9,657 nucleotides of DNA from Bacilli bacterium (GTDB lineage: Bacteria > Bacillota_I > Bacilli_A > RFN20 > CAG-826), in contig JAEDNC010000028.1 in assembly GCA_016302705.1 (NCBI GenBank), positions 1 to 9,657 on the forward strand, given 5' to 3'. The notes beneath the pieces are model-generated. The model had not been told where the DNA came from and made no database searches. It was given only the letters and a program-made list of their open reading frames with translations. Made by a program: the position numbers and the translations under genes. This document shows positions 1-6,935 of this stretch, in pieces; the stretch's first letter is position 1; each line of letters begins with the position of its first letter.

Positions 1-1
1 A

Positions 2-397
2 TATCCAAACATGGATTATTATCTCCACGCCGGAGACTCACAAAGCTCTTCAATGGTCATCTATCCATTTGATTCAGTTTTAGGTAACTGCGATTATTAT
101 GACTTCGACCGCTATAGAAGAATCAAAACTTCAGTGGGCGATATTTTTATGAAGCACTTTCCAACTTTGCATAATAATGAGGCAAAGAATGTAAAAATAT
201 TTATACACGGGCACACACATAGAAACGAGTTATACATGGATAATGATGGTTTAATCACTCTTTGTCCTGGTTCTATTTCTCGTCCTCGCGATGGGACTAT
301 TGGAAGTTACGCTATTATCAACATTGAAAATGAACAAATAGAGATTAAGGTTATTGAGGCTGAAACAAATAACATTCTCAAACTTTTGAATTTATAG
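2..397 (+). CDS. YfcE/MJ0936-type metallophosphoesterase, 5'-truncated by window edge
   Basis: This is a calcineurin-like phosphodiesterase of the small YfcE/MJ0936 family (Metallophos_2), which hydrolyses phosphodiesters in the cytoplasm with a two-metal centre. The reading frame is open from the first bases of the window (codons Y-P-N precede the first ATG at 11), so that ATG is internal and the true start lies upstream. Visible metal-site motifs are HAGDS (Asp at 35-37), GNCD (83-94) and HGHTH (206-220), followed by the family-typical CPGSISRPR segment. The first motif (DxH) and roughly 25-40 N-terminal residues are missing because of the window edge, not because of a mutation. It ends in TAG, 38 bases before the ligase gene on the same strand, so co-transcription is possible. 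The natural substrate cannot be told from sequence, and many members of this family remain unassigned. Confidence 0.88.
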   Translation, partial: YPNMDYYLHAGDSQSSSMVIYPFDSVLGNCDYYDFDRYRRIKTSVGDIFMKHFPTLHNNEAKNVKIFIHGHTHRNELYMDNDGLITLCPGSISRPRDGTIGSYAIINIENEQIEIKVIEAETNNILKLLNL

Positions 398-435
398 TAA
401 TATAGGAAACTGGAAAGAAAGTAGGTCTACATTAT

Positions 436-2433
436 ATGTATCCTGAATATAACAAAGTAAAAGCCAAATGTGCTGAAGCAAATTTAATTTTGCAAACATC
501 CAAAACAATGGAAGACATCTTCATTCTCTCAACAAAGAGAAACGAGAAGAGAATCGTCAACACTTACATTGATCAAAAAGGAAAAATTAAGAAATACAAA
601 TATTCTTTATTTAGAAAACACACTTTTGAAATCGCTTCTATTTTAGCGAATTTCATGATTCAAAAACCAAAAAACGTCCCAATCGTTTTAAAGGCTGCTA
701 ATGGTCCACACTGGGGAGAAATCTTCTTTGCCATCTTAATGTGTGGTTATAAACCATTACTCGTCGATGCTAGAACTTCTAAAGAAGGCACCGATAACTT
801 AATCGCTCAAGGAAAGGCTATTGCTATCATTACTGATGACAACTATTCCTATGATGTTCCTAAGTTCTCATTAAAAGATATTTTAGAAGAAAAACACAGT
901 TATGACTTTGCTCCTAACTGGGAAAACGAAGTTATCTTCTGTTCCTCTGGAACAACTGGTAACGTCAAACTCATGGTTTTCAATGGTGAAAACCTCTGCA
1001 ACCAAATCGCTGCTGCTCTTAATTTCCAAGAGACAACAAAAGATCTTTTATATCCAAAGTCAATGGGTCCACTAAGAGTTATGGCAATGATTCCATTCCA
1101 TCACATCTTTGGATTTATCGCGACCTTCTTATGGTACTTCTATTTCGGTGCAAACTTTGTTTTTGTCCGTTCATTAGCGCCATCCGAAGTTCAATCCGTA
1201 GCTCAAAAATTTAAAGTTACTCACGTCTTCTCAGTCCCGCTATTCTGGGATTCTATTGCTCAAGGGTTAGAAAGAAAACGCGCCTTAGAAACTCCAGCTA
1301 AGCAAGAATTAATTGATAAGTTAATTGGCTATAACACCGGTAAGCTTTCTAGAGAAGAAGCTGGACCATATAAAGCAGTTCAAAACATTATCCAAAAGAA
1401 ATTATTAGGCAATAAAATTCGTTATTGTATTTCCGGTGGTGGTTACTTAGATAGCAAGACTCAAACCGTGATTAATGGTATTGGTTATCCATTATATAAT
1501 GGATATGGTATGACAGAAATCGGTATTACATCTGTCGAACTCGCTCCACAAGTAGAACTCAGACTTAAAGGTTCAATCGGTATTCCACTACATGGAATTC
1601 AATACAAGATTAAACCAAGAGGAAAAGAAGCTAACACAGGTGAATTATTCGTTAAATCCAAGATCACTCACATTCGTGAAATTGTCGGTGGAGAAGAAAA
1701 GGCTACTACACTTGATGAAGAAGGGTATTTCGCTACTGGTGATATCGCTGAAGTCGATGCCACTAATAGATATTACTTAAAAGGTCGTATTAAAGACGTC
1801 ATCATTAATGCTGATGGAGAAAACATCTTCCCAGATGAACTTGAAATTTTCTTCAAAGGCATTAAACACCTTATCAATGTCTGTGTCTTAGGCGTTGATC
1901 AAAAAGGCAGCATGAATCAAAAGGTTGTCGCTGCTGTTGAAATCGATAATAACGCTACCGAAGAAGAAATCGAAACTCTTAAAGCAGAGATGAGAGAAAT
2001 CGGCCAAAAACTTCCAAAAGGAACAAAGATTACTGAATTCTATTTCTGCAGAAAGAAACTCCCAATCGCTAACAACATGAAAGTTAAACGTTTTGTTGTT
2101 AAGAAGGGTATTGAATCCAATTCAAATGATTATATTTCATTTGACTTCAAGGCTGAAAGCAAAGCAAGCAAAGTCTTTGATAAAGAAACAGTCGAAAAGA
2201 TTTTAGAACCAATGAGAAGCATTTTCTCAAAGATTCTTATCCTTCCAAAATTCAAGATTGATGATGAAGGACACTGGGTTGATGATTTAGGTGGAGATTC
2301 TATGAGTTATGTTGAATTAATCACTACAATTCAAGACACATTTGATGTCACAATTCCAGAAGGACTATATGGTCGCTTAGCAACCGTTAACGATTTCACC
2401 GAAGAAGTTGCTAAACTCAAAAAGAACAAATAA
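436..2433 (+). CDS. Acyl-adenylate-forming ligase fused to a C-terminal acyl-carrier (phosphopantetheine) domain
   Basis: The 665-residue protein joins an ANL-superfamily ligase to a carrier domain. Seen: P-loop-like A3 motif SSGTTGNVK (170-178), GYGMTE (356-361), TGD (434-436), GRIKD (450-454) followed by the GENIFPDELE stretch, and LPIANNMKVKR, where Lys549 aligns with the catalytic lysine of the family. A carrier domain follows with LGGDS at 618-622; Ser622 would carry 4'-phosphopantetheine. The long stretch between residues about 270 and 350, ending in CISGGGYLD, resembles long-chain acyl-CoA synthetases more than amino-acid adenylation domains. Inference: it activates a fatty or other carboxylic acid with ATP and transfers it to its own carrier. 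No transferase, condensation, reductase or thioesterase gene lies nearby, so the product is unknown. The Shine-Dalgarno is weak (AAAGTAGG, 11 bases before ATG). No terminator separates it from rpsT. Codons are richer in C-ending forms than in comEC. Confidence 0.85.
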   Translation: MYPEYNKVKAKCAEANLILQTSKTMEDIFILSTKRNEKRIVNTYIDQKGKIKKYKYSLFRKHTFEIASILANFMIQKPKNVPIVLKAANGPHWGEIFFAILMCGYKPLLVDARTSKEGTDNLIAQGKAIAIITDDNYSYDVPKFSLKDILEEKHSYDFAPNWENEVIFCSSGTTGNVKLMVFNGENLCNQIAAALNFQETTKDLLYPKSMGPLRVMAMIPFHHIFGFIATFLWYFYFGANFVFVRSLAPSEVQSVAQKFKVTHVFSVPLFWDSIAQGLERKRALETPAKQELIDKLIGYNTGKLSREEAGPYKAVQNIIQKKLLGNKIRYCISGGGYLDSKTQTVINGIGYPLYNGYGMTEIGITSVELAPQVELRLKGSIGIPLHGIQYKIKPRGKEANTGELFVKSKITHIREIVGGEEKATTLDEEGYFATGDIAEVDATNRYYLKGRIKDVIINADGENIFPDELEIFFKGIKHLINVCVLGVDQKGSMNQKVVAAVEIDNNATEEEIETLKAEMREIGQKLPKGTKITEFYFCRKKLPIANNMKVKRFVVKKGIESNSNDYISFDFKAESKASKVFDKETVEKILEPMRSIFSKILILPKFKIDDEGHWVDDLGGDSMSYVELITTIQDTFDVTIPEGLYGRLATVNDFTEEVAKLKKNK

Positions 2434-2446
2434 TTACAAATTATAT

Positions 2447-2475
2447 TTGCATTATTTATAGACTTTTAGTATCAT
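2447..2475 (+). promoter_or_regulatory. Putative rpsT promoter
   Basis: TTGCAT (2447-2452) and TATCAT (2470-2475) are separated by exactly 17 bases. The -10 matches the consensus at five of six positions; the -35 matches only TTG. This would start transcription near 2482 and give a leader of about 30 bases before the rpsT ATG. The ligase gene upstream has no visible terminator, so read-through may contribute as well. Confidence 0.5.
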
Positions 2476-2511
2476 TGCTACTGACGCAAAAATAGAAAAA
2501 GAGGAAATTTT

Positions 2512-2775
2512 ATGGCAAACATTAAATCACAAATCAAACGTAATCGCACAAATGAAATTGCTAGAGACAGAAATAGAGCAGCAAAAAGCGCTATCCGCAC
2601 CGCTTCTAAAAAAGTAAGAGTTGCTGTTGAAGCAAAAGACTTAGCAACTGCAGAAGCCGCTTTAGTCAATGCTTTTAGATTAATCGACAAATCCGTTTCT
2701 GATGGTATTCAACACAAAAATACCGCCAGCAGACAAAAAGGCGAATTACAAAGATTAGTCAACTCTTTAAAATAA
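2512..2775 (+). CDS. rpsT: Small ribosomal subunit protein bS20
   Basis: This 87-residue, Lys/Arg/Ala-rich protein has the normal size of bS20, a primary 16S rRNA-binding protein of the 30S subunit. The opening MANIKSQIKRNRTNE, the central AAKSAIRTASKKV and the KNTASRQKGELQRLV close to the C-terminus are the family signatures; bS20 is a three-helix bundle. A clear Shine-Dalgarno GAGGA (2501-2505) lies six bases before the ATG. It is convergent with holA, with only seven bases between the two stop codons. The holA-rpsT convergent neighbourhood is the same as in Bacillus subtilis (yqeN and rpsT, from memory), which supports both calls. A small open frame on the opposite strand is its shadow. 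Confidence 0.97.
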   Translation: MANIKSQIKRNRTNEIARDRNRAAKSAIRTASKKVRVAVEAKDLATAEAALVNAFRLIDKSVSDGIQHKNTASRQKGELQRLVNSLK

Positions 2776-2782
2776 ATTTTAT

Positions 2783-3760
2783 TTATTGCGTTTTAAATTT
2801 TAGCAAAAACATCTCAAATGCATAATAGCGGTCAATTTGACCGCTTTTTATGTCGAGATCTAATTGATATAAATCATCTAACACTTGGTGAATTGTATTT
2901 TCAGAAACACGATAAATATATTTAGAAAGAACATAGACTCTTCCTGGTTTGATTTTTAATTCTCTAGCGATTTCTTCTTGAGTCTTTCTTTGACGATAGA
3001 GATAAGACACTTGATTTAATAAGCGAAATTGGTTCGCTAATTGAGAAATAAGAGTAACAGGCTCAACTCCATTAATCTTTAAATCTTTGAGCATTCTAAC
3101 GGCCTCTCCGTTATTTCCATCAAGAAGCAAATTGAAAATAAGGAAAGTGTTGTCTTCTAATGGACGCGCCACTAATAAGCAAACATCTTTATAACGGATA
3201 TGGTCAGTGTATAAAGTTAGTACTTGGATTGAATTAGCAAATAGTCCAACATCTCCGTCAGTTCTAGTAGCAAGTTCAATTAATGCATCTCTATCAATCG
3301 TAATTCCTTTTTTATTAACAAAAGCTTTTACGTATTCGTTCCATCCTTTTTCATCTGGATCGGTTATTTCGACGATTTTAGCTTTTTCTTTTAAAGCTTT
3401 GAACAATTCGTTCTTCTCATCCACAGATGAAGATGTTACTGATAAAATCAGTAATGTTTCTTCAACGCCTCCACTTTGAATAAAATTTAAAAGCGTTTTA
3501 TAATCTTGATCTTGATCAACTTTGTTTTTTGGTTTTGGTTTAAGTAAAAAGTAGCAGTTCTCTAAGGACACTACTTTCTTTTCATATCCAAGAGCGACAT
3601 ATTGACATTCATCAACAACATTTTGAACTAAAAAGTTGTTTCCATCTAATTTAATAAAATTAAGGTCATCAGGTTTTTCTGAACCTAAAAAAGATTCACC
3701 GATTTTTCTAATCTGTGATTTCACTGTTGGACCTTGATTACCGTAAATAAAATAAATCAT
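2783..3760 (-). CDS. holA: DNA polymerase III subunit delta (clamp loader)
   Basis: This 325-residue protein is the delta subunit of the clamp-loader complex, which opens the beta sliding clamp and loads it on DNA. The N-terminal MIYFIYGNQGP is the family's degenerate nucleotide-binding segment. VVSLENCYFL (about residues 63-72) corresponds to the clamp-contacting region. WNEYVKAFVNKKGITID and the following ATRTDGDVGLFANSI are typical of the central AAA+ lid, and the C-terminal helical collar follows (SQLANQFRLLNQV, then LDIKSGQIDR). Length is usual for Gram-positive HolA. An AAAAGGG sequence sits directly against the ATG, an unusually short spacing, but the start gives the family-typical N-terminus. 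It follows comEC by 34 bases as the last gene of the comEA-comEC-holA operon. No minus-strand terminator was found after it. Confidence 0.93.
   Translation of the reverse strand: MIYFIYGNQGPTVKSQIRKIGESFLGSEKPDDLNFIKLDGNNFLVQNVVDECQYVALGYEKKVVSLENCYFLLKPKPKNKVDQDQDYKTLLNFIQSGGVEETLLILSVTSSSVDEKNELFKALKEKAKIVEITDPDEKGWNEYVKAFVNKKGITIDRDALIELATRTDGDVGLFANSIQVLTLYTDHIRYKDVCLLVARPLEDNTFLIFNLLLDGNNGEAVRMLKDLKINGVEPVTLISQLANQFRLLNQVSYLYRQRKTQEEIARELKIKPGRVYVLSKYIYRVSENTIHQVLDDLYQLDLDIKSGQIDRYYAFEMFLLKFKTQ
2827..2849 (+). terminator. Intrinsic terminator of rpsT, inside the 3' end of holA
   Basis: The sequence AGCGGTCAA, one T, then TTGACCGCT is a perfect inverted repeat (a 7-8 bp GC-containing stem with a 3-5 base loop in practice) and runs directly into a T tract (2845-2849) on the plus strand. 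It starts 52 bases past the rpsT stop. The same bases are coding on the minus strand and give the KSGQIDRY part of HolA. The minus-strand reading has no T tract after the stem, so the element is directional and serves rpsT. Confidence 0.82.
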
Positions 3761-3794
3761 CCCTTTTATTATAATCTTTTTGCCAGTTACTCTG

Positions 3795-5795
3795 TCAAAA
3801 AGTAATTGTGCTTTCGATATCTGTTCTTCTTATTTTTACTTTGTATTTCTTCAAAACTGCTAATACTTCGTTATGAGGATGACCGTAGAAATTATTTTTT
3901 CCACAGGAAATAATTCCTACTGTTGGATGAAGATATTTTATCCAAGCTTCACTTGTTGACGTTTTAGAACCGTGATGTCCCACTTTTAATATGTCACAAG
4001 GAATATATTCGTTGTCTTTTTTGATAGCGGTCTCAATCTTTTTAGGGGCATCTCCCATAATTAAATAATTAAAGTTGTTAATCTTAAAGCTTATCACTAA
4101 TGATTCATCATTTTCTTCACTCCATAATTCTGGATATACATTGTAATTAGTGAGTATTAATCCTCCAACATTAAGAGGGAACTTTTGATAGTCTTTGATA
4201 TATTCTTTGACGGTGAAATTCTCAATTAAAGAAGGTGCTGCTCCTGAATGGTCAAAATCATCATGAGTAGTTATTAACATATCGATATGGTAAATTTGAT
4301 TCTTTTTGAAATATGGAATGAGCACCTCTTTAGCGATGTCTTTATATTTATTGCCACCTGTATCAATTAAAATAGAGTACTGTTTATATTTAATCAAAGT
4401 AGAGTCTCCTTGACCTACATTAATAAAAGAAACATAGTCTCTAATCATATTCTTTATCGGCAAAAAATGGAGAAGAAAAATAAATAAAAGAACACTCACT
4501 GTTAGGTTTTTCATTGGTCTTAGTCTTATCGATAAATAGTAAATGAATAATAGAAAGATTATCTCAAATAGTAAAAACGATAATGGATTTAGAGGTGAAA
4601 TATAGATTTTAACTAATACTGGCGAGATAAACTTTAATGAGCTGTTTAAAACTTTAACTAGATTGCAGATAAATATTTGAAGTGGAATCCCTAATAAAGA
4701 TAAAAAAGATAGAAGAAAGATAAATAGATATATCGGAGACACTAAAAAGAATAAAGGAACAGAGAATAAAGAAATCTCAGAATAATATTTGATTGAGAAA
4801 GGAATGAAACTCACTGAATTAAGCAAAGTTAAAAATAGACTCTTAACAAACTCTTTCTTAAATCTGAATGAGCTATTAATAAAGAATGTTAATATCGGAA
4901 TAAAATAAGTAAGAATAAAACCGTCTTGTAATGCTAAATGGTAATCCAAAAGTAAAAACAAGATTCCAGTAAATGAGACTATTTGAATATATGAATATTT
5001 CTTTTTCAGAAAATAATTATTTATATATCTTAGTATTGCTAAAACAAAAAACTTAATAACAATGAATTTGGGGAAGGTGAATATCAAATATGGAACAAAT
5101 AGAAATAGCGATAATAGATCTACAATTTTCTCTTTTTTTATAGCTAAGCCAAGCAGTTTTTTAAATAGAGAATATAGGAAATATAGATAAACACCACTAG
5201 AAGAGATTAATCGAGCTAAATGAAGTTCTCTGCTTAGATCATTAATCTCGCTTTCTTTTCCACTTCCAAAAAGAATAGATCCCACTATTCCCTGAGTGTT
5301 TTCATCAAATCTCTTAAGAAAGTTTTGCTTAAAAGCGTACAGCCTAATCGGATTTTTGAATTTAACCTCTAATTTCTTAATTTCTAACTCGCTATAAACT
5401 CCTTTTGAATTAAGGTAATTCTTAAAATCAAATTCTGATTCCAGAGTTACAAAATCAAGTTCTTTTTTATATCCAGTAATTAAAAGAACATCTCCTATTT
5501 CATGGTCGTGTTCCTTTTCATACACATATAATTTTTCAAAAGACGAAGAACCAATATAATAGTTATCTTTTACTTCTGTAACTAATAAACGATATCTTTC
5601 TTTAGTAAATGTAGGCCTAATAAAGGATAGGCCCACACCTAATAAAGATGTAAAAAGCATAATGAAGGCAATCTTTTTACTTTGTTTAATAAATAGATAC
5701 GTTAAGAAAATCGCTAAAGCGATAACGCCTACGATAACTCCTGTTCTTATATTTATTCCTATAAATAGAGAAATAAACAAGAATAGGACTATCAC
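3795..5795 (-). CDS. comEC: ComEC-type DNA uptake channel with C-terminal metallo-beta-lactamase domain
   Basis: ComEC is the membrane channel that passes single-stranded DNA into the cell during transformation. The 666 residues contain two N-terminal membrane segments, a soluble OB-type region (about 65-150, with the family's EFDFKNYLNSKGV), a multi-pass competence domain (about 165-450) and a metallo-beta-lactamase domain. The last shows VGQGDS (460-465), IDTGG, HDDFDH (511-516), VGHHGS (His607-His608) and YGHPHNEV, so its metal-binding residues look intact. The start is GTG, overlapping the comEA TGA stop by four bases (GTGA), which implies translational coupling. The protein is somewhat shorter than B. 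subtilis ComEC, and the segment normally reading like AISGLH is SSSGVY (198-203) here. The gene is visibly more A/T-rich than its neighbours. It stops with TGA after ITF, the usual family ending. Confidence 0.93.
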   Translation of the reverse strand: MIVLFLFISLFIGINIRTGVIVGVIALAIFLTYLFIKQSKKIAFIMLFTSLLGVGLSFIRPTFTKERYRLLVTEVKDNYYIGSSSFEKLYVYEKEHDHEIGDVLLITGYKKELDFVTLESEFDFKNYLNSKGVYSELEIKKLEVKFKNPIRLYAFKQNFLKRFDENTQGIVGSILFGSGKESEINDLSRELHLARLISSSGVYLYFLYSLFKKLLGLAIKKEKIVDLLSLFLFVPYLIFTFPKFIVIKFFVLAILRYINNYFLKKKYSYIQIVSFTGILFLLLDYHLALQDGFILTYFIPILTFFINSSFRFKKEFVKSLFLTLLNSVSFIPFSIKYYSEISLFSVPLFFLVSPIYLFIFLLSFLSLLGIPLQIFICNLVKVLNSSLKFISPVLVKIYISPLNPLSFLLFEIIFLLFIYYLSIRLRPMKNLTVSVLLFIFLLHFLPIKNMIRDYVSFINVGQGDSTLIKYKQYSILIDTGGNKYKDIAKEVLIPYFKKNQIYHIDMLITTHDDFDHSGAAPSLIENFTVKEYIKDYQKFPLNVGGLILTNYNVYPELWSEENDESLVISFKINNFNYLIMGDAPKKIETAIKKDNEYIPCDILKVGHHGSKTSTSEAWIKYLHPTVGIISCGKNNFYGHPHNEVLAVLKKYKVKIRRTDIESTITF

Positions 5796-6322
5796 GCGTG
5801 TAAGATTACATAGTTACGGATTTTACGGTAAGTTGCATTACCAATCCCATAGACTTCTAAAAGTTGTTCTAAAGATGAGAATAGACCGCTATCATTACGG
5901 TAAGTGACAATTGAATTAGCAATTGTGTTAGTAATGCCATTAACTTTAGCTAGAGTTTGAGCATCATCAACATTGATATTAACTTTTTCAATCTCGCTAG
6001 CGTTACATAAGTCAGTAACATCATATTTTGAAGCAATGTAATAAGTCATTCCACTAGTAAGGATCGATGTTTCATAAAACGCTCTTTCATCCGCGTTATT
6101 AGTTAATCCACCCGCAGCCTCAATAAGATCAGACATCAACGCTCCATCTTTTAAAGTGTATGTGCCTGTTTTATATACTTCTCCTTCGACAACTACAGAA
6201 AAAGTATTTGCAACCTCAGTCACATTTGCGGCAGACTGAATACCGATGTTTGGGTCAAGAACAAGAAATGTAGCAATAACCGCAACGGTAACTACTACAA
6301 CCCCAATTAAGATTTTAATCAT
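5792..6322 (-). CDS. comEA: ComEA-type membrane-anchored DNA receptor
   Basis: ComEA binds double-stranded DNA outside the membrane and hands it to ComEC. The 176-residue protein has one N-terminal membrane anchor (residues about 3-22, a run of Ile/Val/Ala/Leu), an SLBB-like domain (about 43-105, VVVEGEVYKTGTYTL through MTYYIAS) and a C-terminal double helix-hairpin-helix DNA-binding domain (about 113-175). In the last, VNINVDDAQTLAKVNGI and LLEVYGIGNATYRKI show the two hairpin motifs. This is the Gram-positive domain order. A strong Shine-Dalgarno AAGGGGG (6330-6336) is seven bases from the ATG but lies within a predicted hairpin. No comEB gene stands between comEA and comEC. Whether the cell is transformable cannot be judged, because the pilus genes (comG) and the DNA-processing genes are not in the window. 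Confidence 0.94.
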   Translation of the reverse strand: MIKILIGVVVVTVAVIATFLVLDPNIGIQSAANVTEVANTFSVVVEGEVYKTGTYTLKDGALMSDLIEAAGGLTNNADERAFYETSILTSGMTYYIASKYDVTDLCNASEIEKVNINVDDAQTLAKVNGITNTIANSIVTYRNDSGLFSSLEQLLEVYGIGNATYRKIRNYVILHA

Positions 6323-6329
6323 AATAAAA

Positions 6330-6353
6330 CCCCCTTCATATTAATAAAGAGGG
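6330..6353 (-). promoter_or_regulatory. Predicted hairpin over the comEA ribosome binding site
   Basis: On the minus strand CCCUCUUUAU, loop UAAU, and AUGAAGGGGG can form a 10-bp stem that buries the whole AAGGGGG Shine-Dalgarno seven bases before the comEA ATG. Two of the ten pairs are G-U, which pair only in the minus-strand (comEA sense) RNA and would be C-A mismatches on the other strand. The stem is followed by UUUUAUU, so it could also act as a weak attenuator. Its role is inference. Confidence 0.5.
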
Positions 6354-6383
6354 CGATTAGAGCATTTTTTTAAAAATATTTTT

Positions 6384-6414
6384 CAAAAAAATAGAAAAAG
6401 CCCTAAGGGCTTTT
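6384..6414 (-). terminator. Intrinsic terminator of greA
   Basis: On the minus strand AAAAGCCC, loop TTA, GGGCTTTT gives an 8-bp perfect stem followed by TCTATTTTTTTG. It begins 18 bases past the greA stop and separates greA from the comEA operon. On the plus strand the same stem ends in only four T, so any termination there would be weak. Confidence 0.85.
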
Positions 6415-6431
6415 AAATTCAAAGTATTTTA

Positions 6432-6911
6432 TTAAGCGCCAACTTTGAGAACTTCAATCTTATAATTCTTCTTAGCTTTGATTTCAACGATGTCGCCAAC
6501 ACCTTTGCCAATTAAAGCTTCGCCTAATGGACATGCATTGGAAATCTTGCTGTTAAATGGATCGCTTTCAACAGTACCAACAATCATGTATTTAGCTTCT
6601 TTTCCGTTTTCTAAGAATTTGATAGTGACAGTAGAACCAAGGGCAATTTTGCCTTCTTTTTTCTTGGAACGTTTTTCATCATCGATTATTTCATAGTTAG
6701 AAAGAATATCTTCGATTTGTTTAATTCTGCCTTCAACTTCGGCTTGTCTATTTCTTGCGGCGTCATAATCAGCGTTTTCGCTTAAGTCACCTTGAGCACG
6801 TGCTTCTGCTAATTGTTTTTTAACATCTTCACGAACGACATCGATTAAATTTCTAAGTTCTTTTTCAAGTTCTTCTTTACCGACTTTTGTTAATTTTACT
6901 TTATCTGTCAT
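6432..6911 (-). CDS. greA: Transcription elongation factor GreA
   Basis: GreA enters the secondary channel of RNA polymerase and stimulates cleavage of the backtracked transcript, rescuing stalled complexes. The 159 residues match the usual length. Residues 1-75 form the coiled-coil hairpin with the tip motif GDLSENADYDAA (41-52); Asp42 and Glu45 are the acidic residues that act at the polymerase active site. The rest is the FKBP-like domain (ALGSTVTIKF, then NACPLGEALIGKGVGD). GAGG lies eight bases before the ATG. It has its own promoter upstream and a terminator after it, so it appears to be a single-gene transcript. In B. subtilis greA lies downstream of the alaS-ruvX-yrzB cluster with other genes (such as mltG and udk) in between; those are missing here. 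Confidence 0.97.
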   Translation of the reverse strand: MTDKVKLTKVGKEELEKELRNLIDVVREDVKKQLAEARAQGDLSENADYDAARNRQAEVEGRIKQIEDILSNYEIIDDEKRSKKKEGKIALGSTVTIKFLENGKEAKYMIVGTVESDPFNSKISNACPLGEALIGKGVGDIVEIKAKKNYKIEVLKVGA

Positions 6912-6935
6912 GGTCTAAACCTCTTTTTTATCAAG

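Noticed and set aside
1592..1780. 62-codon plus-strand open frame inside the ligase gene
   Set aside because: It is a shifted frame of a well-conserved coding region, without a Shine-Dalgarno; the ligase motifs continue through it unbroken.
436..2433. Reading the ligase as a nonribosomal peptide synthetase adenylation-carrier module
   Set aside because: The spacing and sequence between the A3 and A5 motifs resemble long-chain acyl-CoA synthetases, and no condensation or thioesterase domain is present.
2478..2690. Open frame of 70 codons on the minus strand opposite rpsT
   Set aside because: It lies almost wholly antisense to the certain rpsT gene, has no ribosome site that stands out, and its hydrophobic look follows from reading the basic/Ala-rich rpsT codons backwards.
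2771..2787. A/T inverted repeat between the rpsT and holA stops as a bidirectional terminator
   Set aside because: The 7-bp stem is all A/T and has no proper T tract on either strand; the GC stem at 2827-2849 is a far better rpsT terminator.
5662..5907. 81-codon plus-strand frame across the comEA/comEC junction
   Set aside because: It is antisense to both genes and has no independent support.
6356..6386. TTGAAA-19 bases-TCTAAT on the minus strand as a comEA promoter
   Set aside because: The 19-base spacing is poor, and a start 6-8 bases after it would begin inside the 5' arm of the leader hairpin. Kept only as a weak alternative; the comEA promoter was not settled.
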